Source: Macrosteles quadrilineatus (taxonomy: Eukaryota > Arthropoda > Insecta > Hemiptera > Cicadellidae). From it: a DNA stretch of 64,000 nucleotides. Below, one piece after another: positions 50,869-63,573 of the stretch. Where the stretch lies: positions 81,628,856 through 81,692,855 of the forward strand of contig NW_026542597.1 in the NCBI RefSeq assembly GCF_028750875.1. Direction: 5' to 3'. A program made the translations under genes and the position numbers. Position 1 is the first letter of the stretch; each line of letters begins with the position of its first letter. Below the pieces are notes generated by a model that ran no database searches, had not been told where the DNA came from, and saw only the letters and a program-made list of their open reading frames with translations.

Positions 50869-52423
50869 CGTGATATTAAGTCCAAGAAGCCGAAACCTCC
50901 GGACAACAGGGCTGCTATATAGGACCAGGTCCTCTTCAGCCAGTGAAAAAGATTTATGTGATGTGTTCACTTGACAATTTCCATGAACTTATTATTTATA
51001 AATGGTAGTTTGTTTCTGTACCTTGATGATTTGATGTTATAGTACAGGGCAGTTATGCAAAAAAATACCCTAACCTAGAACAAATTCATTCAAGGGTAAA
51101 CTCTTCTGGAATCTGTTTGGGACTTTCCACTTCAGTGAAATCCGCCATCTTGGAAAATGGCGAATCCTGTCAAACTTGCAAATCAAACAAATCAAACTTG
51201 CAAGGTTTTACGGACAATGTTATAACTACAAATTATTTGACTTATAATAGTCGTGTGGACTAAAGCTTTAAATTTCAAACAATAAACATATCTTTGATTA
51301 TTTTTTGAGATTTTGTTATCTACATAGTAATGTTAGCTGTATTATTTTTAAGTAAAAAAAAAACAATGTAATTATGTATATTATGGGAAGTAAAATATCA
51401 TTTCATTTCATATAACTTATGTGATATTATACCGACAATCACGCCAATGATAATAGTTTGAATGCACCAGTATGCGCGAATACCAAATGCATAGTATCGT
51501 ATCAGTAATATGTACGTAATAGATTATCACAAACTTGTATATAAACACACACTATTGGATATTATTAATGGTGACCCGTATAGAATTACCCTACTATGCT
51601 GTGTAATCAAGTAGCTTCACAAAAGTCACTGCCAGTATCAAAGGATACTGAGTATGATCTGGTATGATCATAGTAAACAACCACTGCTTTAAATCGCAAC
51701 AACTCTGTCAGCGAGTGGATGCATAGTAAGGTTAAATGTTTATAAGCCAATCATCGGTCTCAGGTACGAGACACGACTCTCAGCTTTGTAAAGAATAACA
51801 ATGTTGTTTTAGTTATTTACTATCGTACTGGAGAATAGTCAAGTAGCTACTCAAAAATCTCTGCGAGTATCAACGGATACAGCATTTTCATAGTAAACAA
51901 CCCCTTGCTTTAAATCGCAACAATTTACATTAACTTATCACTTATAAATCGTAGTTTCTTTCAGTTTAAGCAACATTTGTTTTTTTTTCTTGATAATTTG
52001 TTATTATTGTTTAATAAACACACATCTATAGATTTAGGCTCAGTGACACCTAGTGGTGACTAGACGAACTGTTGCGCGCTTTAGTTACGGGGTTACATGT
52101 TAGTAGCGCTAGCGTAGTCGTCAAACACAGCACGTGCCGATCTTCACGCGACAACGGCTTGTAGACGACGGAACAGTATCAGTAGTACTGTAATAAATTT
52201 TATAGATGTGATTGAATTTAACATGAATGAAAACGTGGTATATTTTCTTTACAATATAACAATTCTACATTTGAATCGCTGAGCTCTAAAAGTTTAAAAA
52301 ATGAAATACAGGTACAGTAGTTGTTAGTAAAACACTATTATTCCATCGTTTTTGCATCTTATGAAAAAAAGACCAGAATACCTTGGCTCCTAGTATTTTT
52401 ACTATAAATTTTGAACCAAAAAA
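50869..52423. other. No recognised gene; contains a ~240 bp spaced duplication
   Basis: Two related blocks, 51,596-51,715 and 51,835-51,935, share ATCAAGTAGCTTCACAAAA-type sequence, GTATCAAAGGATACTGA-type sequence and CTTTAAATCGCAACAA. A GC-richer patch at about 52,040-52,170 has no open frame. No gene called. Confidence 0.4.
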
Positions 52424-52575
52424 TAACTAGGATTGCTTTCATAGCAGTGAAAACCAGCTGAGCGGAGCAATCATGTTTCAATAAATAACCAAAAAAGTTT
52501 TATAGATATAATCGAAAATACAAATATTCCCAAACTCTGCACTGCTAGCGTTTATTACATACTTCCTACGTCGTG
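52424..52575. repeat. Single-unit relative of the 25,319-25,900 repeat
   Basis: AACTAGGATTGCTTTCATAG and GAGCGGAGCAATCATGTTTC match the left edge of the other copy; one unit with CCCAAACTCTGCACTGCTAG and ACTTCCTACGTCGTGGACC follows. Confidence 0.6.
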
Positions 52576-53300
52576 GACCATAAAATAAACATGACCGATG
52601 ATTGGCTTATAATAAATAACTTTATAACTAGACTACTATGAGTTGAGCTGTTTTCGATGTGTTTACAATCTGCGAAACATCATATTTTCAACAGTGTAAG
52701 CCACACAAAACCATATTCCATTTAGGCTAGGCCTATTAATGTTCATTAACAGAACAATATACAGAATTACTAAAGGTATTTTATTGAAGCAAAATGAACA
52801 GACAGGTAACAAAATTTAAAAGGCCAAGTTAAAATGAAAGGGCTGACAATGGAAAGTGGGCTTAAGTTAAAATAAAGTGGAAGATTAATTTGAAATTTAG
52901 GGTAATTAGGTTCAAATGAACATTAGTCTAATTTAAATGGGCTCATCTCAGGGTAGGGTGTCGTACTTACTTGAATGCAAAGAATGAATGAATTAAATAA
53001 TGTCCAAATAGTCCAAGTGTTTCACTTACAACATTCAAACGATTAAAATAAAATTTTGAGGTTGTCCAAAAGGTAAGCCCAAAATGTGCACTAATTTACT
53101 AAGTTTAGTGAGTTAAAATAAAAATGTATACTTAATTTTGGAAATAATGTTGAAACTGAGAACTCTTGAACTGATTAAAAGAACTGGTTTATATATTAAG
53201 CTGTTTGTTGATATTAGAGTAGAATCAGAGATGCAATGAAACATATACTGTATTTGCTATTACATTTTTTAGTCCTTGATGCTTTGATTATCATATTAGA
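52576..53300. other. No recognised gene; AT-rich spacer
   Basis: Nothing recognised on either strand. Confidence 0.4.
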
Positions 53301-54076
53301 CTAGCTGTACCCGCGGGCTTCGCCCCGTTTAACTTCATAAGTATTCGCATGGCTCATTCACGTCCTGGTTGAAGTTCGTTCGCTACGCTCACTCACCTTT
53401 AGGTTGGAGCTCGTTCGCTAAGCTCACTTGCCTTCAGGTTAGCTCGTTCGCTACGCTAACTCGCCTCCAGGTTGAAGTTCGTTCGTTACGCTCACTCACC
53501 TTTAGGTTGGAGCTCGTTCGCTGCGCTCACTTGCCTTCAGGTTAGCTCGTTCGCTACGCTAACTCGCCTCCAGGTTGAAGTTCGTTCGTTACGCTCACTC
53601 ACCTTTAGGTTGGAGCTAGTTCGCTGCGCTCACTTGCCTTCAGGTTAGCTCGTTCGCTACACTAACTCGCCTCCAGGTTGAACTTCGTTCGCTACGCTCA
53701 CTCACCTTTTGGTTGGAAATTAGCTGTTGTCATAAATTAAAAAAAAAAAATAGTGCTGCACCCTGTTGGTAATCCTTGTAACTTTTATGCTATTGAACAT
53801 CATAGAACAGAACCAACTTGTTTAATTGAAACAGCTGTTAAGATTCATTAATTCCTTTTAAATATGAAAAATCATAAGATTAACATGGGGAACTACAGAG
53901 CCACTGGGGCGGAGCCCGAAAGGGTTTTTGAGATAAGAATATGCTGTAATGTTAATCGGGAATGTGAGCTATCATCATGCCAAATTTCAGCCCAATCCGT
54001 CCAGTAGTTTATGCGTGATTGAGCAACAAACATACACACAAACTCACAAACTTTCAGATTTATAATATTAGTAAGA
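53301..54076 (-). mobile_element. Helitron-like element with expanded minisatellite
   Basis: On minus it starts TCTTACTAATATTATAAATC and ends GGGCGAAGCCCGCGGGTACA then GCTAGT: the same ends as the 19,248 copy. The 33-35 bp minisatellite (GTTCGCTACGCTCACTCACC type) runs 53,360-53,710, about ten or eleven units against five or six at 19,621. The three-unit order repeats, as if blocks of units were duplicated. Confidence 0.75.
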
Positions 54077-54600
54077 TTGGTCTTAATATCTATATATCTA
54101 ATTCCGTAAGCCCAAAATTTTACAATGAAATTGTGAGCGAACGGGAGGCTGTAGAAAGCTGGGAGAGGTCTCATTTTAAAGGTCTCGGCATGAAATTTTG
54201 GGGAAAAATATTCATTTTTCTTAATTAAGCACCAAAAGGTTGTTACGGAATAAAATAATTCACATTTAAATAACATGGGAATCTAGGTCATGTCTGCTCT
54301 GTTTACTTTAAAACATGTGGTTTAACTTTATTTAAAGCATATGGTGATATGTAATATCATTAATAGTCGAAGGTAATATGTACTGTAATGTGTATACTAT
54401 TATAAAGCTGAAATAGACTTTTCCCAATTTTAAGGGTCTGGATTAGTTAATGGAGTACGATTGGTTGTGTTAGGTGTGTCTGAAAAAAGTGTAAAGCTAG
54501 AAGTAATTGCTGGAGTAGGAAAATGGAACATATTTTCATGCCAAAATAAAACTAATATCTACAGATCATTAGTTTTATAAGATAAAGCTAGTTTTATAAG
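54077..54600. other. No recognised gene; AT-rich spacer
   Basis: Nothing recognised on either strand. Confidence 0.4.
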
Positions 54601-54639
54601 CTTCTTGTAACGGCATAATATGCCGTTTACAAGGATTCA

Positions 54640-56085
54640 ATTCCTATTGCGATTAGCTTTCGCCATTCCTATAATTAAAGCGCAAGGCCATCCCTTCATA
54701 AAAGTTGGCATCTATTTGGAAAAAAACCCATGGACAAGTTTATGTTGCTTTTAGCTGGGTTAAGCGGCCAGATGATGATGTTAAAATAGTACTAGAACCA
54801 AATAAAGACCAAGGAATCCACCAAAATGAATACTATACAATAAACGTTATTTTCAGAGAGATTTTGTTATAGAATTAGCATTTTACAATTTGGAGGATGA
54901 CATTATCTTTATGTGTTTTATCGAAGTAAATTTATCTACATTCAAAGAAATATATATATATTTATATTTAATTAATTGTCATGAAGATTATTATTGAAAA
55001 TGTTCCTTGGTGTTATTATAATTAGAAGGTTCAAGTTCATATTGTAAACACACTGCATGGACAGTCCTTTGGAATTTTTATTTTAAACAGAGCAGACATA
55101 AAAATGCATTATGCAGGTATGTAATAACTATTATAATATACAAAAATGTTTAACGATAATTCAAGGTAGGGTAACCCATGAGACTAATAATTTGTACAAA
55201 ATAATTACTAGAATATATACCTATAGGGGCTATTGCCCCTAAAAGCCACGTGATGTTTACGTATTACATATATTATTAAGTATATATTATTATACATTTT
55301 TTATATATCGTATGTAACATATATGTATTATTTATTATTAATATTAAGTAAATAATATAACCCATGAGACTAATAATTTGTACAAAATAATTACTAGAAC
55401 AAGCCACGTAGAGGTATTGTTACTCAAAATTAAAACAACAGGCGCCAGATTTGGCACGATGAGCATCGGATGAACATTAAGTTATTCCCGTGTATAGATT
55501 ACCACTTTGATTTGGTGAAATTGTGACGCAAGGCCAAATCTTCACAAAAGTTGGCATTTATTTGAAAACCCCACTACCCATGGTCAACTTTATGATGTTT
55601 TTAGATGGGTGGAGGCCAGATGATGTTAATAGTACTAGAACCAAATAAAGACCAAGGAATCGACTAAAATGGATACTATACAACAAATATTGTTTCAAAG
55701 AGATTTTCTTACAAAATTAGCATTTTACAATTTGGATGATGACATTATCTCGATGTGTTTTTCTAAGTGATTTTGTCTATATTTAAAGAAATATATATAG
55801 ATTTAATTAATAGTCATGAAGATTGTTATTGGAAAATGTTCCTTAGTTGTATTATGAGTAGAAAGTTTGTATTATAAACACACCGCATGCACAGTCCTTT
55901 GGAATTTTTATTTCAAACAGAGCAGACATCAAAATGCATTATGCAGGTATGTAATAACCATTATATCATAATATACAAAAATGTTAAATAATAATTCAAG
56001 GTAGGGTAACCCATGAGACTAATAATTTGTACAAAATAATTACTAGAATATTGGGGCTAATGCCCCTACAAGCCACTAGTAGATA
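54640..56085. repeat. ~840 bp tandem duplication
   Basis: ACTAGAACCAAATAAAGACC occurs at 54,791 and 55,633, and GGTAGGGTAACCCATGAGAC at about 55,165 and 55,999, an offset of about 835-842 bases. The blocks align with changes from about 54,660. A partial third piece (TAACCCATGAGACTAATAAT) is at about 55,359. Both units end in a GGGGCTA-TGCCCC hairpin near 55,226 and 56,045. Nothing is encoded. Confidence 0.65.
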
Positions 56086-57075
56086 TATAGTTTCTTTAAT
56101 ACTTCAAAAGACCATTGATAAGGCACAACAATATTTCTAAAGTTTATAGCACATACAGCTAACTTTAGTTTTGCTAATGATTTATTGTGAGTGGAACTGA
56201 AGATGGAAGGATTTGTGATTTAACATGAAGAAGAGTGAAATAATAAAAAAAAATGTTCATTAAAATTTAATAGTTAGTATTTTTGCAACTGCAAAATTGA
56301 AATTAAACATGTCAAAATAAAGAAGGTGTCCAGATTTTATCTTGCTTGCTCATCTTAAATTAAAAGGTTGCCATTTTGATTAGGTGTGCGATATTGACCT
56401 CTGGTTTGTGCCATTTAATTTCTCATGATAAACTCTTTAAAATGAGGCGTCACATGATAGGTGTTTACATTTGAAAATTTGGGGCTGCACCCAAAATACC
56501 CCATTTTGGGGGCTGGGGCAAAGTTGGAACTTTGATGAAAAAGTGCAATTTCTTTTGTTGTTAATATGTGCCGAGTTTGGTTTTCCTACTGCAACGCGTT
56601 AAAAAGTTAACTGGGGGGTTCCAGACTTTTGCCTAACCCTGTATATATATAAAAAAAAAACATAAAAAGCTAATACTTTGAAGCTAAAGCTTACTTAAAA
56701 TATTAGATGAAACTCGATTGCAAATTAATTTTTCCTTTGATATTGATATTTTGAACACATTAGCCCTAAACAATATACTGTTATTTAGTTACTGAGAAAC
56801 AGATCATAAAAAAAAACAACAGATCTTAAAAACTTCAACAAAATACTAACATAATTATCTTGATTTTAAAACTCATTTTACGATTACAAATAGTGTTATG
56901 CAGTAAAACAACAATTTTTAAGCCACAAAATAATGTAAATAGCCATTTATTAGTTAAATAACCAAACAGTAAAGCACAACATTTCATTAACCATAAAATC
57001 ATAGAAACAAAATTTCGTCCACAATACCCATCAAGTGTCACCAGACATGAACTAGACACGAAAACTAGCTTCAAA
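56086..57075. other. No recognised gene; possible transposon end near 56,640
   Basis: AT-rich. A stretch at about 56,345-56,645 ends GACTTTTGCCTAACCCTGTA, which looks like a transposon terminus of the CAGGGTTAGGC type, but no matching opposite end was found. Confidence 0.35.
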
Positions 57076-57554
57076 GCTGGAATTTTACCCTCTGGACTAG
57101 GGTTTAGGCAACTGAAGATATGTACGGCCGGGATTTTTACCCCCTGAATTTTACCCTCTGGCCAGACATGGAAATTGGCGTGAATAATTATTATTAAAAT
57201 AATAATAGTATTAGAGAAACATGTTTAGGCAGTTAATAGCGGTAAATAATTATAGTTAACTGATTGTACATAAACGTACAAAATATTATGTACAAAATGA
57301 ATTGTTATCACCAAACTCTCTATCTGGATAGGGCGTAAGATTACCGGGGTAAAATTAGGGCCCGTACGCTCTAGGTTTTATAATTCAATTTGTTATGATT
57401 AAACTCACAACCCTGAAAAGATACGTTAATTCTACCTTTAATTTAGCCAACTCATGATGGGCAACTCAAAAGTTCGTGGTCGGAATTTTACCCCCTAGTT
57501 TGTGACGTCAATTTTGCTCAGGGGTTAAAATTCCACGGGGATAAAATTCCGCTA
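57076..57554. mobile_element. Element with repeated GGAATTTTACCC/GGGTAAAATTCC motifs
   Basis: GCTGGAATTTTACCCTCTGG at left and GGGGATAAAATTCCGC at right are inverted. At least three further copies of the ATTTTACCCCCT motif lie between, in both orientations. 480 bp, non-coding, class unknown. Confidence 0.45.
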
Positions 57555-57835
57555 CCCCACAATTACTGTCTTTTGATCCGCATACATCAGTAATTTATGG
57601 AAACAGGAATTGAGGTTAAAAACATTGGATAGACTTGGATATAGAGATCATTTTCATTGTCAATAGTTTTTTTTTCTTGTTTATTAATTGAAATCACCAT
57701 TTTGACTCAGAACCAGAACTATTAACATGCAGAACAGCATAACATATACAGTAGCATGTATTCTGTCAAAAGAAATGGGTAGAATTAAACTGAACGGTAA
57801 ACATATAATTTTATTTTAAATTAATAGAACTCGCC

Positions 57836-57945
57836 TTTTAGAGAATTTCCCATATTTGTAATAAGATATTACCATAAGTCTCATGGTAAGACCTATACCT
57901 GGGCCTGCTTTACTTCAAAATTTAATCACACAGTTTCATAATTAT
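57836..57945 (-). mobile_element. Diverged remnant of the AT-microsatellite family
   Basis: On minus it reads GTAAGCAGGCCCAGGTATAG-like, then TCTTACCATGAGACTTATGG and TAATATCTTAT ... GGGAAATTCTCTAA, a decayed version of the last ~100 bp of the full copies. Confidence 0.5.
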
Positions 57946-59846
57946 TATTTATTATATTATTATTTAGCGCTACTCATATTGTACTGAATAGTCTAGTGAA
58001 TTTTCATCACTTACCTGAATTAAAAAAATATATACTTTTATTTGACAAAAGCGGTGTAAATAAATTTGTTTCTAAGATTGAAGAGAGTTGTTTAACTATT
58101 TCATACCGTAGACTTGAAGAACCAAACTGTTCCTTTCCACGTTGCAAAGCATGGGTATAGCGGTTAGTTGATAACTTGAGTAATAATAATGTAGAGTAAA
58201 AATAATGTAATTTTGATTAAATTTTCTGGTCGTGTAAACCTACGTTCATTCAAAAAAGATGAACCTACGTTCACTATTCCATGATTTGACAATGGGATAG
58301 TGGTTTTCTGTAGCCAATTAAGTTTACAAATTTTCAATTTCAATTCCATTTGCTGTCTCTTGTACTATGTGAGTTCCCTTCACAACTAAATCAGTTTTTA
58401 GGTTAAACAGCTGGAGATGAAAGCAGTGCGCTGTTTTCTGTGAAAAAGTCAAGTGGATAGTAGGGTTGGGAAAAATAACCAATTCATTTAGACACTGTTT
58501 TAAACTGTATTTAAAAATGTTATTTGATTATATTACAAATATATTAATATTTTTTCATGTTTGATTTTAAATATTCATTGTATACATCCAAATTGATGTA
58601 AGAACAAACAGTTAATGAAGACTATCTTAGCATACCCAACCCAGCGGAACTTAAATCTAGGGAAAAATTAGTTCTACTTTGTTAAATTTTAGTTTATTTC
58701 TAGTGGTTTTTGAGATTACAGAAACAGAGGTTCGATAAATCTATTGACTCTAAATTACTAGTTGATTTTTTTGAATCTTAAATTTGACTACCAATAATAA
58801 GTGAATGGGCTTTTTCTAACAATCAAATGGAGAAGTTGGTTTTTGTTTTAATGGTAAATACGTTAAAGAAGTGGAAAGAGAATTGCAGTATTTTTGGAAA
58901 TTCAAACATAATTAATTCAAATATTACCTGAAAAAGATATCAATATTGTACAAGAGTAAGACCACAAATTAAACATACATTTTAAGAATTCTTTGTAATA
59001 ATAATTTTTATAGGAATTGTCCTCTCAACCTTTAATCCAGAATTAAATAACATAATAATTGATTTGAAGATAACTATTTATTGTTATATAAAACTGATGG
59101 GCCCAACTTAAACAAACAATTTAAAATATGATTTTTCTTATGTTGTAATTGGAAACAGTGGAAAAACGTATTGCTAGACAAAACTATACTGTATATAAAC
59201 CATTTCATAAAATTAAAGATATTTATTTTTCTCATAATGGTAACCCCATAAATTAAAACCTTTTCAGGAATGAAGGTGCTCACTTCCCAGTTCCACTCAG
59301 ATGAGGCGAGTTACAAAATGAGAAACTGAGCCCTGGAATGGTTTCTAGAACCATAATAGTCTTGTTAATAATTCCATACTAACTAAATCATCTCACATTA
59401 AATTAATTATCTTCAATCACAAAGATATCGACCATGTAAAACAGGGTTATCACTAGTGCTCATGTCATGGCAAAACTCTTCAATAAAATTATGTCTCCCT
59501 CTTAATTTAGAAGCTCTCGATGTAAAGCTATAATTTATTTATATCTTAAATCATATGTACATATTACATTTAGCTAAAACGTATTGATACATCACTATTC
59601 TAGCTATGAACGTTTTAAAAACTTATAAATATGAAATTCATTACAAAACTATGGAGGGGAAATTTACACATAGACAAGCATGTTTGCGGCTTAGCCACAA
59701 GAATACCTTCCTAAAATGATTTTGGCACATAAGTTAGTTTTGCATTTGCCACGACTGTTAGTCCCGTGTTACTCTGTCAAGGCTGTGAAAGTGTTGATCG
59801 TTCGACACATTCAGTAACATAAACCATTATTGTATGAGTTGCAAGG
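57946..59846. other. Spacer and probable 3' UTR of the ZP gene
   Basis: AT-rich without recognisable genes. The part next to 59,847 is likely the 3' untranslated region of the ZP-domain gene, with minus-strand AATAAA-type sites such as those near 59,083 and 59,530. Confidence 0.4.
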
Positions 59847-62800
59847 TTATTTGTAGCTCGCTTCACTGTCTGCGTCTCCGAACCATCCCTGGCTCTGCTT
59901 GTAGCTGCTGCTTGTTTCTCGGACGCTGTAGGAGGCCATCGTAGCACCTGCCATCCGCTGACTCCGCGCAGACCGTGGCGAGTGTTCGGGACTGCTGAGG
60001 TCCCAGGGACGTCCCCGTACTCCCCATTGTTCCGTGAACTCAGAGGCAGATCTGGCTAGTGACGGTTGACTGACGGAACGAACTAAGCTGACTCCATCTT
60101 CGTCCTCAGATCCTCTGCCGTGCCTGATGAGATCGTCATCGTCGTAGTAGCTTCTAGGTCGGTAATACGAGCTAGCGTCACTCATGTTGTCTGGCATGTT
60201 TCTCTGAGCAAAATCCACAGTCATCTCACTCATAGATCGTACATCCATTCCATCTGATCGCATGCTGGATCTGGATGTCCGTCTGGATCTGAGGATCGGA
60301 TCAACTCCTGGAGGTCCGTTAGGGTCAGCTGTTAAAGTTCTCACTGACGAGCCTCCGTCTGAATCGTACTCGTAGAGTGTCGGCAGTGAACTCCTCCTAC
60401 TACGAGTGTCCCAGTCAGCCTTTCTTCGGTACTTGTTGTTACCTGGAGCCCCCTTTTGATCGTACTGAGGTTTCTCAGGAGGAGCAAGAACTCGAATAAT
60501 CACATCCCACTTTTGGGGTTCAAAGAGTTGTTCGTACCTCTGATCTTTTCTAATTCTCTCGTAGTCTTCTCTAACCGTAGCCTCTGTTAGAAGAGTTCTC
60601 AAAGTGGATTCGGTAGTAATTATCTCTCTCCACTTCTTACGATCTTCGAGAGTTAATGTTTCCTCCACTCGGTAAGTTTCACGGCGCTCTTCCACTGGTT
60701 GAATTTCCGGAAGTGGTGGTTCTAGCACTCTGATCAGAACGTCCCAATTTCTCACGTTAGGGTCACGCACTGGTATTTCCAAAGTGCTTCTATAACTTTG
60801 CTGTATGTCCACTTCATTGCGATGATGTTGGATCCTGTGTCGCTCTGGCTGAGGAGTGGCATAGCTGGAGAGAGATGATGTTTCAGAGAAGCTCTCCCAA
60901 TCCGTAGTTCCTTCGTCTCCAGACGGTTGGGCGTCAGGGTTTGGATAGTTTCTAATAGTCACGTCCCACTTGGGTGGCGGAGGTTTGGGATGATATTCTG
61001 TAACCTGTCTCCTATGGCGCTCGATATCTTCAATAGTCCGCTTCTCAGTGATGGTCCTAAGGAAAACATCATCAACCACATGAGATGTAATCTCTGGTCT
61101 CCTAGAAACGACCTGAGGTTCTATCAACTCCTCAGTATGAACTTCCATCTCACTCGTATACATCTGCGCTGGAGCTATCGGTGGCGGTGGAGGAGCTCGC
61201 TTTTGATGTGACCGCTCTACAATTTCACTCATAGACCTAGTCTCAGTCATTTCTGTATTGAGGCTAGTTAGGGAAGGCCTTCTTCTGACTATATCAACGG
61301 TATCTTCATGAGTATAAGTTTCTTCAACAATCTTCCCAGGTTTTCTGATCACCTTGGAGTAGATAGGTGGTGGAGTAGTTTTTGCTGGAGGAGGATGAAG
61401 TTCAGGCACGTAAGTGAATGTCTGTACATTTGGTTTTGGAATTGATCTAACCAATTCTTCTCTCTCCAGTATTGTAGTAAGGTTTCTTTCCTGCATCCTC
61501 AAGCTTGCTTCGGATTCAGAAGGAGGAGGTGTCGGACTTGGAGGAGGTGGAGGAGCGCGTTTTACTCTAACTTGCACATCAAATTTGGGTTCTGGAGGAG
61601 GTGGCCTCTTGATCATAGAAGCAGCTGTCATGATTTCTGTCTCACTATGAGCAACATATCCTTCTGAGTACATACTGGAAGCTTCTTGATGAATGAAAGC
61701 TTTGTTCTCGTAAGAACCATGAGAGCTGACTGAGCGATGAAGACTCCTGGTATCAATATCCTCGACCTCTGAATGTGCAGAGCTCGGAGATTCTGATGGG
61801 TAGTCACTAGGTAGAGTGTCTCCTCCACTAACCAAAGCTGCATCTGACCCAGACGTACTTCCTGGAGCAGGAATTGCATGTGCTCTTGGTATTTTCAAGC
61901 CTTCAAACATAGAAATATTGCTGAGGCTTGAACCAGTCAGTTTGGTGATCTCAGAACCAGTTCCAGTTGAGAAGGGATGTCTTCGGACAACTTGAACTCT
62001 TCTGCGTTTGAGAAGGTAGTAGGAACATCCAAGACCGAGGAGAACCAGGGAAAGGAACAAGATTCCACAGATGATCAGTAGGATTTGAAATCCCTTCAGT
62101 GGAGGAGCTACTGGCAAGAGTGGTGCACTGGGTTCCAATCTGTAAGCAAGATACTCGTAAGAATAATTATTTTCTAAAATCTCATCATATCAATAATCAT
62201 AGATATAGGTATTCCATAAGTTAAACAGTTTCTTGAACCACTATTCAATAAGTTCATCCTTATAAGATGGATATACATTTTTCCTGTAGCTATTTATCAG
62301 CTGTTTTTCTTGTTCGGTGTATTTACCTAAATAATTATGGTTCTAAAGTAAATCTGTGCCTTCAATATCAATAAAAATTGCATCAGTACCGTCTCAGACT
62401 ATTAATATTTACTCTGAGGTACCATAGGCTACTATTTCAAATCAAGTATCGACTAAAAAAACTGTTTTGTGGATCAATAAGGAACTTTTTCTTTACTCTT
62501 GTCTCAGCTCAAGCAATTTTGTACATGATGAAAAAATATGACAAAGACACCCCAGCATCCAATTTAGGAAACAATAATTATATTGTAATTTTTGGTTGAA
62601 TAACATTAATTCTCAATTTAATTAAATTATCTGCCAAAGATAGCGTGTATTTCAGGACACATGATCAATGCTTTTACATGTGGAGGAAATAATGTATCTT
62701 GTGTGATTTAAAACTTTTATGACTGCACATTGCTAAAACCCTAAAACTAATGTAGTCCATATCAATGGGTTTCATGCCATGACAAGTACTGTAACACTTA

Positions 62801-63573
62801 CATAGCCCCAGGTATTCCAGCTGGTGGGGGTGCGACGGGGGGAGGGTAGCGGCAGACGATGGTGATCACTTCATCACCATCCATCTCCAATGCAGGATGA
62901 AAACGGACCACAATGTTGTTGGTGAAAACTCGTTGTGGATCCTGCACAGAGAAATTAAGTGTTTAGATACATGTATAAAATGTAGCCTCTATAATTTACT
63001 GTTGATAGATCTCCCTTCACAAAATTTAAGAAGGTTTCCTATGGGTTCCTCCACTACTTTTTTAGCTTAATCAGCTGATCAGCTGTCAGCCGTTTGTTAA
63101 GGTGAGGTGGAGGGAATGGAATCGCTTCTCCTCAAATCGCCAAATCCTCAAAATTTTGTGAACAGAGTATAGAAGTTCTATTTCCACATTAAAGTTGTAG
63201 CAGTTTCAGAATGAAAATGGACATAGTTGGGTTGAACCACCGAGTCCGTTGATATTAATTACTTATTTCTGTCTAATAACATTACTGTAGAAGGATTGTC
63301 TTTCCTTCACACTCATTGAGTCTTAGTAAAGTATGGAGAGGTCCCAAGGTTTAAAGTTCTTCATAGAATTCTTCTGTTTAAACTTATTTAGTGTTTTTTT
63401 TTCTTCTTTTGCAATTTACAATGTCAAATACTTGCCTGTTTGGTGCCGCATCCTTTCAACGGAAGATCTAGCCTTGCTGTCAGGTTCCCCCGTCCAGAGA
63501 CCTGGCAGGCACTCGTTCGATCAAAGTCGGCGTACGCGATCCCGTAGAATGGCTCATCAAACTTCAGCTCTAT
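59847..63573 (-). CDS. ZP-domain transmembrane protein, 3' part (5' end beyond window)
   Basis: Zona pellucida-domain proteins of insects polymerise in the apical extracellular matrix and shape cuticle. Three exons on minus: 63436-63573, 62802-62941, 59847-62139. The first two carry ZP sequence (FYGIAYADFDRTSACQV, LDLPLKGCGTKQ, then VFTNNIVVRFHPALE and VITIVCRYPPP). The third begins 17 residues before a membrane segment (18-43, FQILLIICGILFLSLVLLGL...), then KRRR and a ~720-residue cytoplasmic tail. The tail is Pro/Ser/Arg-rich, with PPPPP runs and four copies of a [KN][WF]DVxxR motif (exon residues 186, 390, 464, 543). The ZP exon 63,436-63,573 ends in a GC donor (CAG|GCAAGT), otherwise introns are GT-AG. 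No further exon was recognised up to 64,000. The furin site and C-terminal ZP half are not evident, so the ZP module may be divergent. Confidence 0.85.

Noticed and set aside
53340..53720. CRISPR-like regular array
   Set aside because: Units are contiguous 33-35 bp tandem repeats without unique spacers, inside a Helitron-like element in an animal genome.
60927..61879. Frames on both strands overlapping the ZP tail exon
   Set aside because: Shadows of the large coding exon; its own frame extends 763 codons with conserved splice phase.
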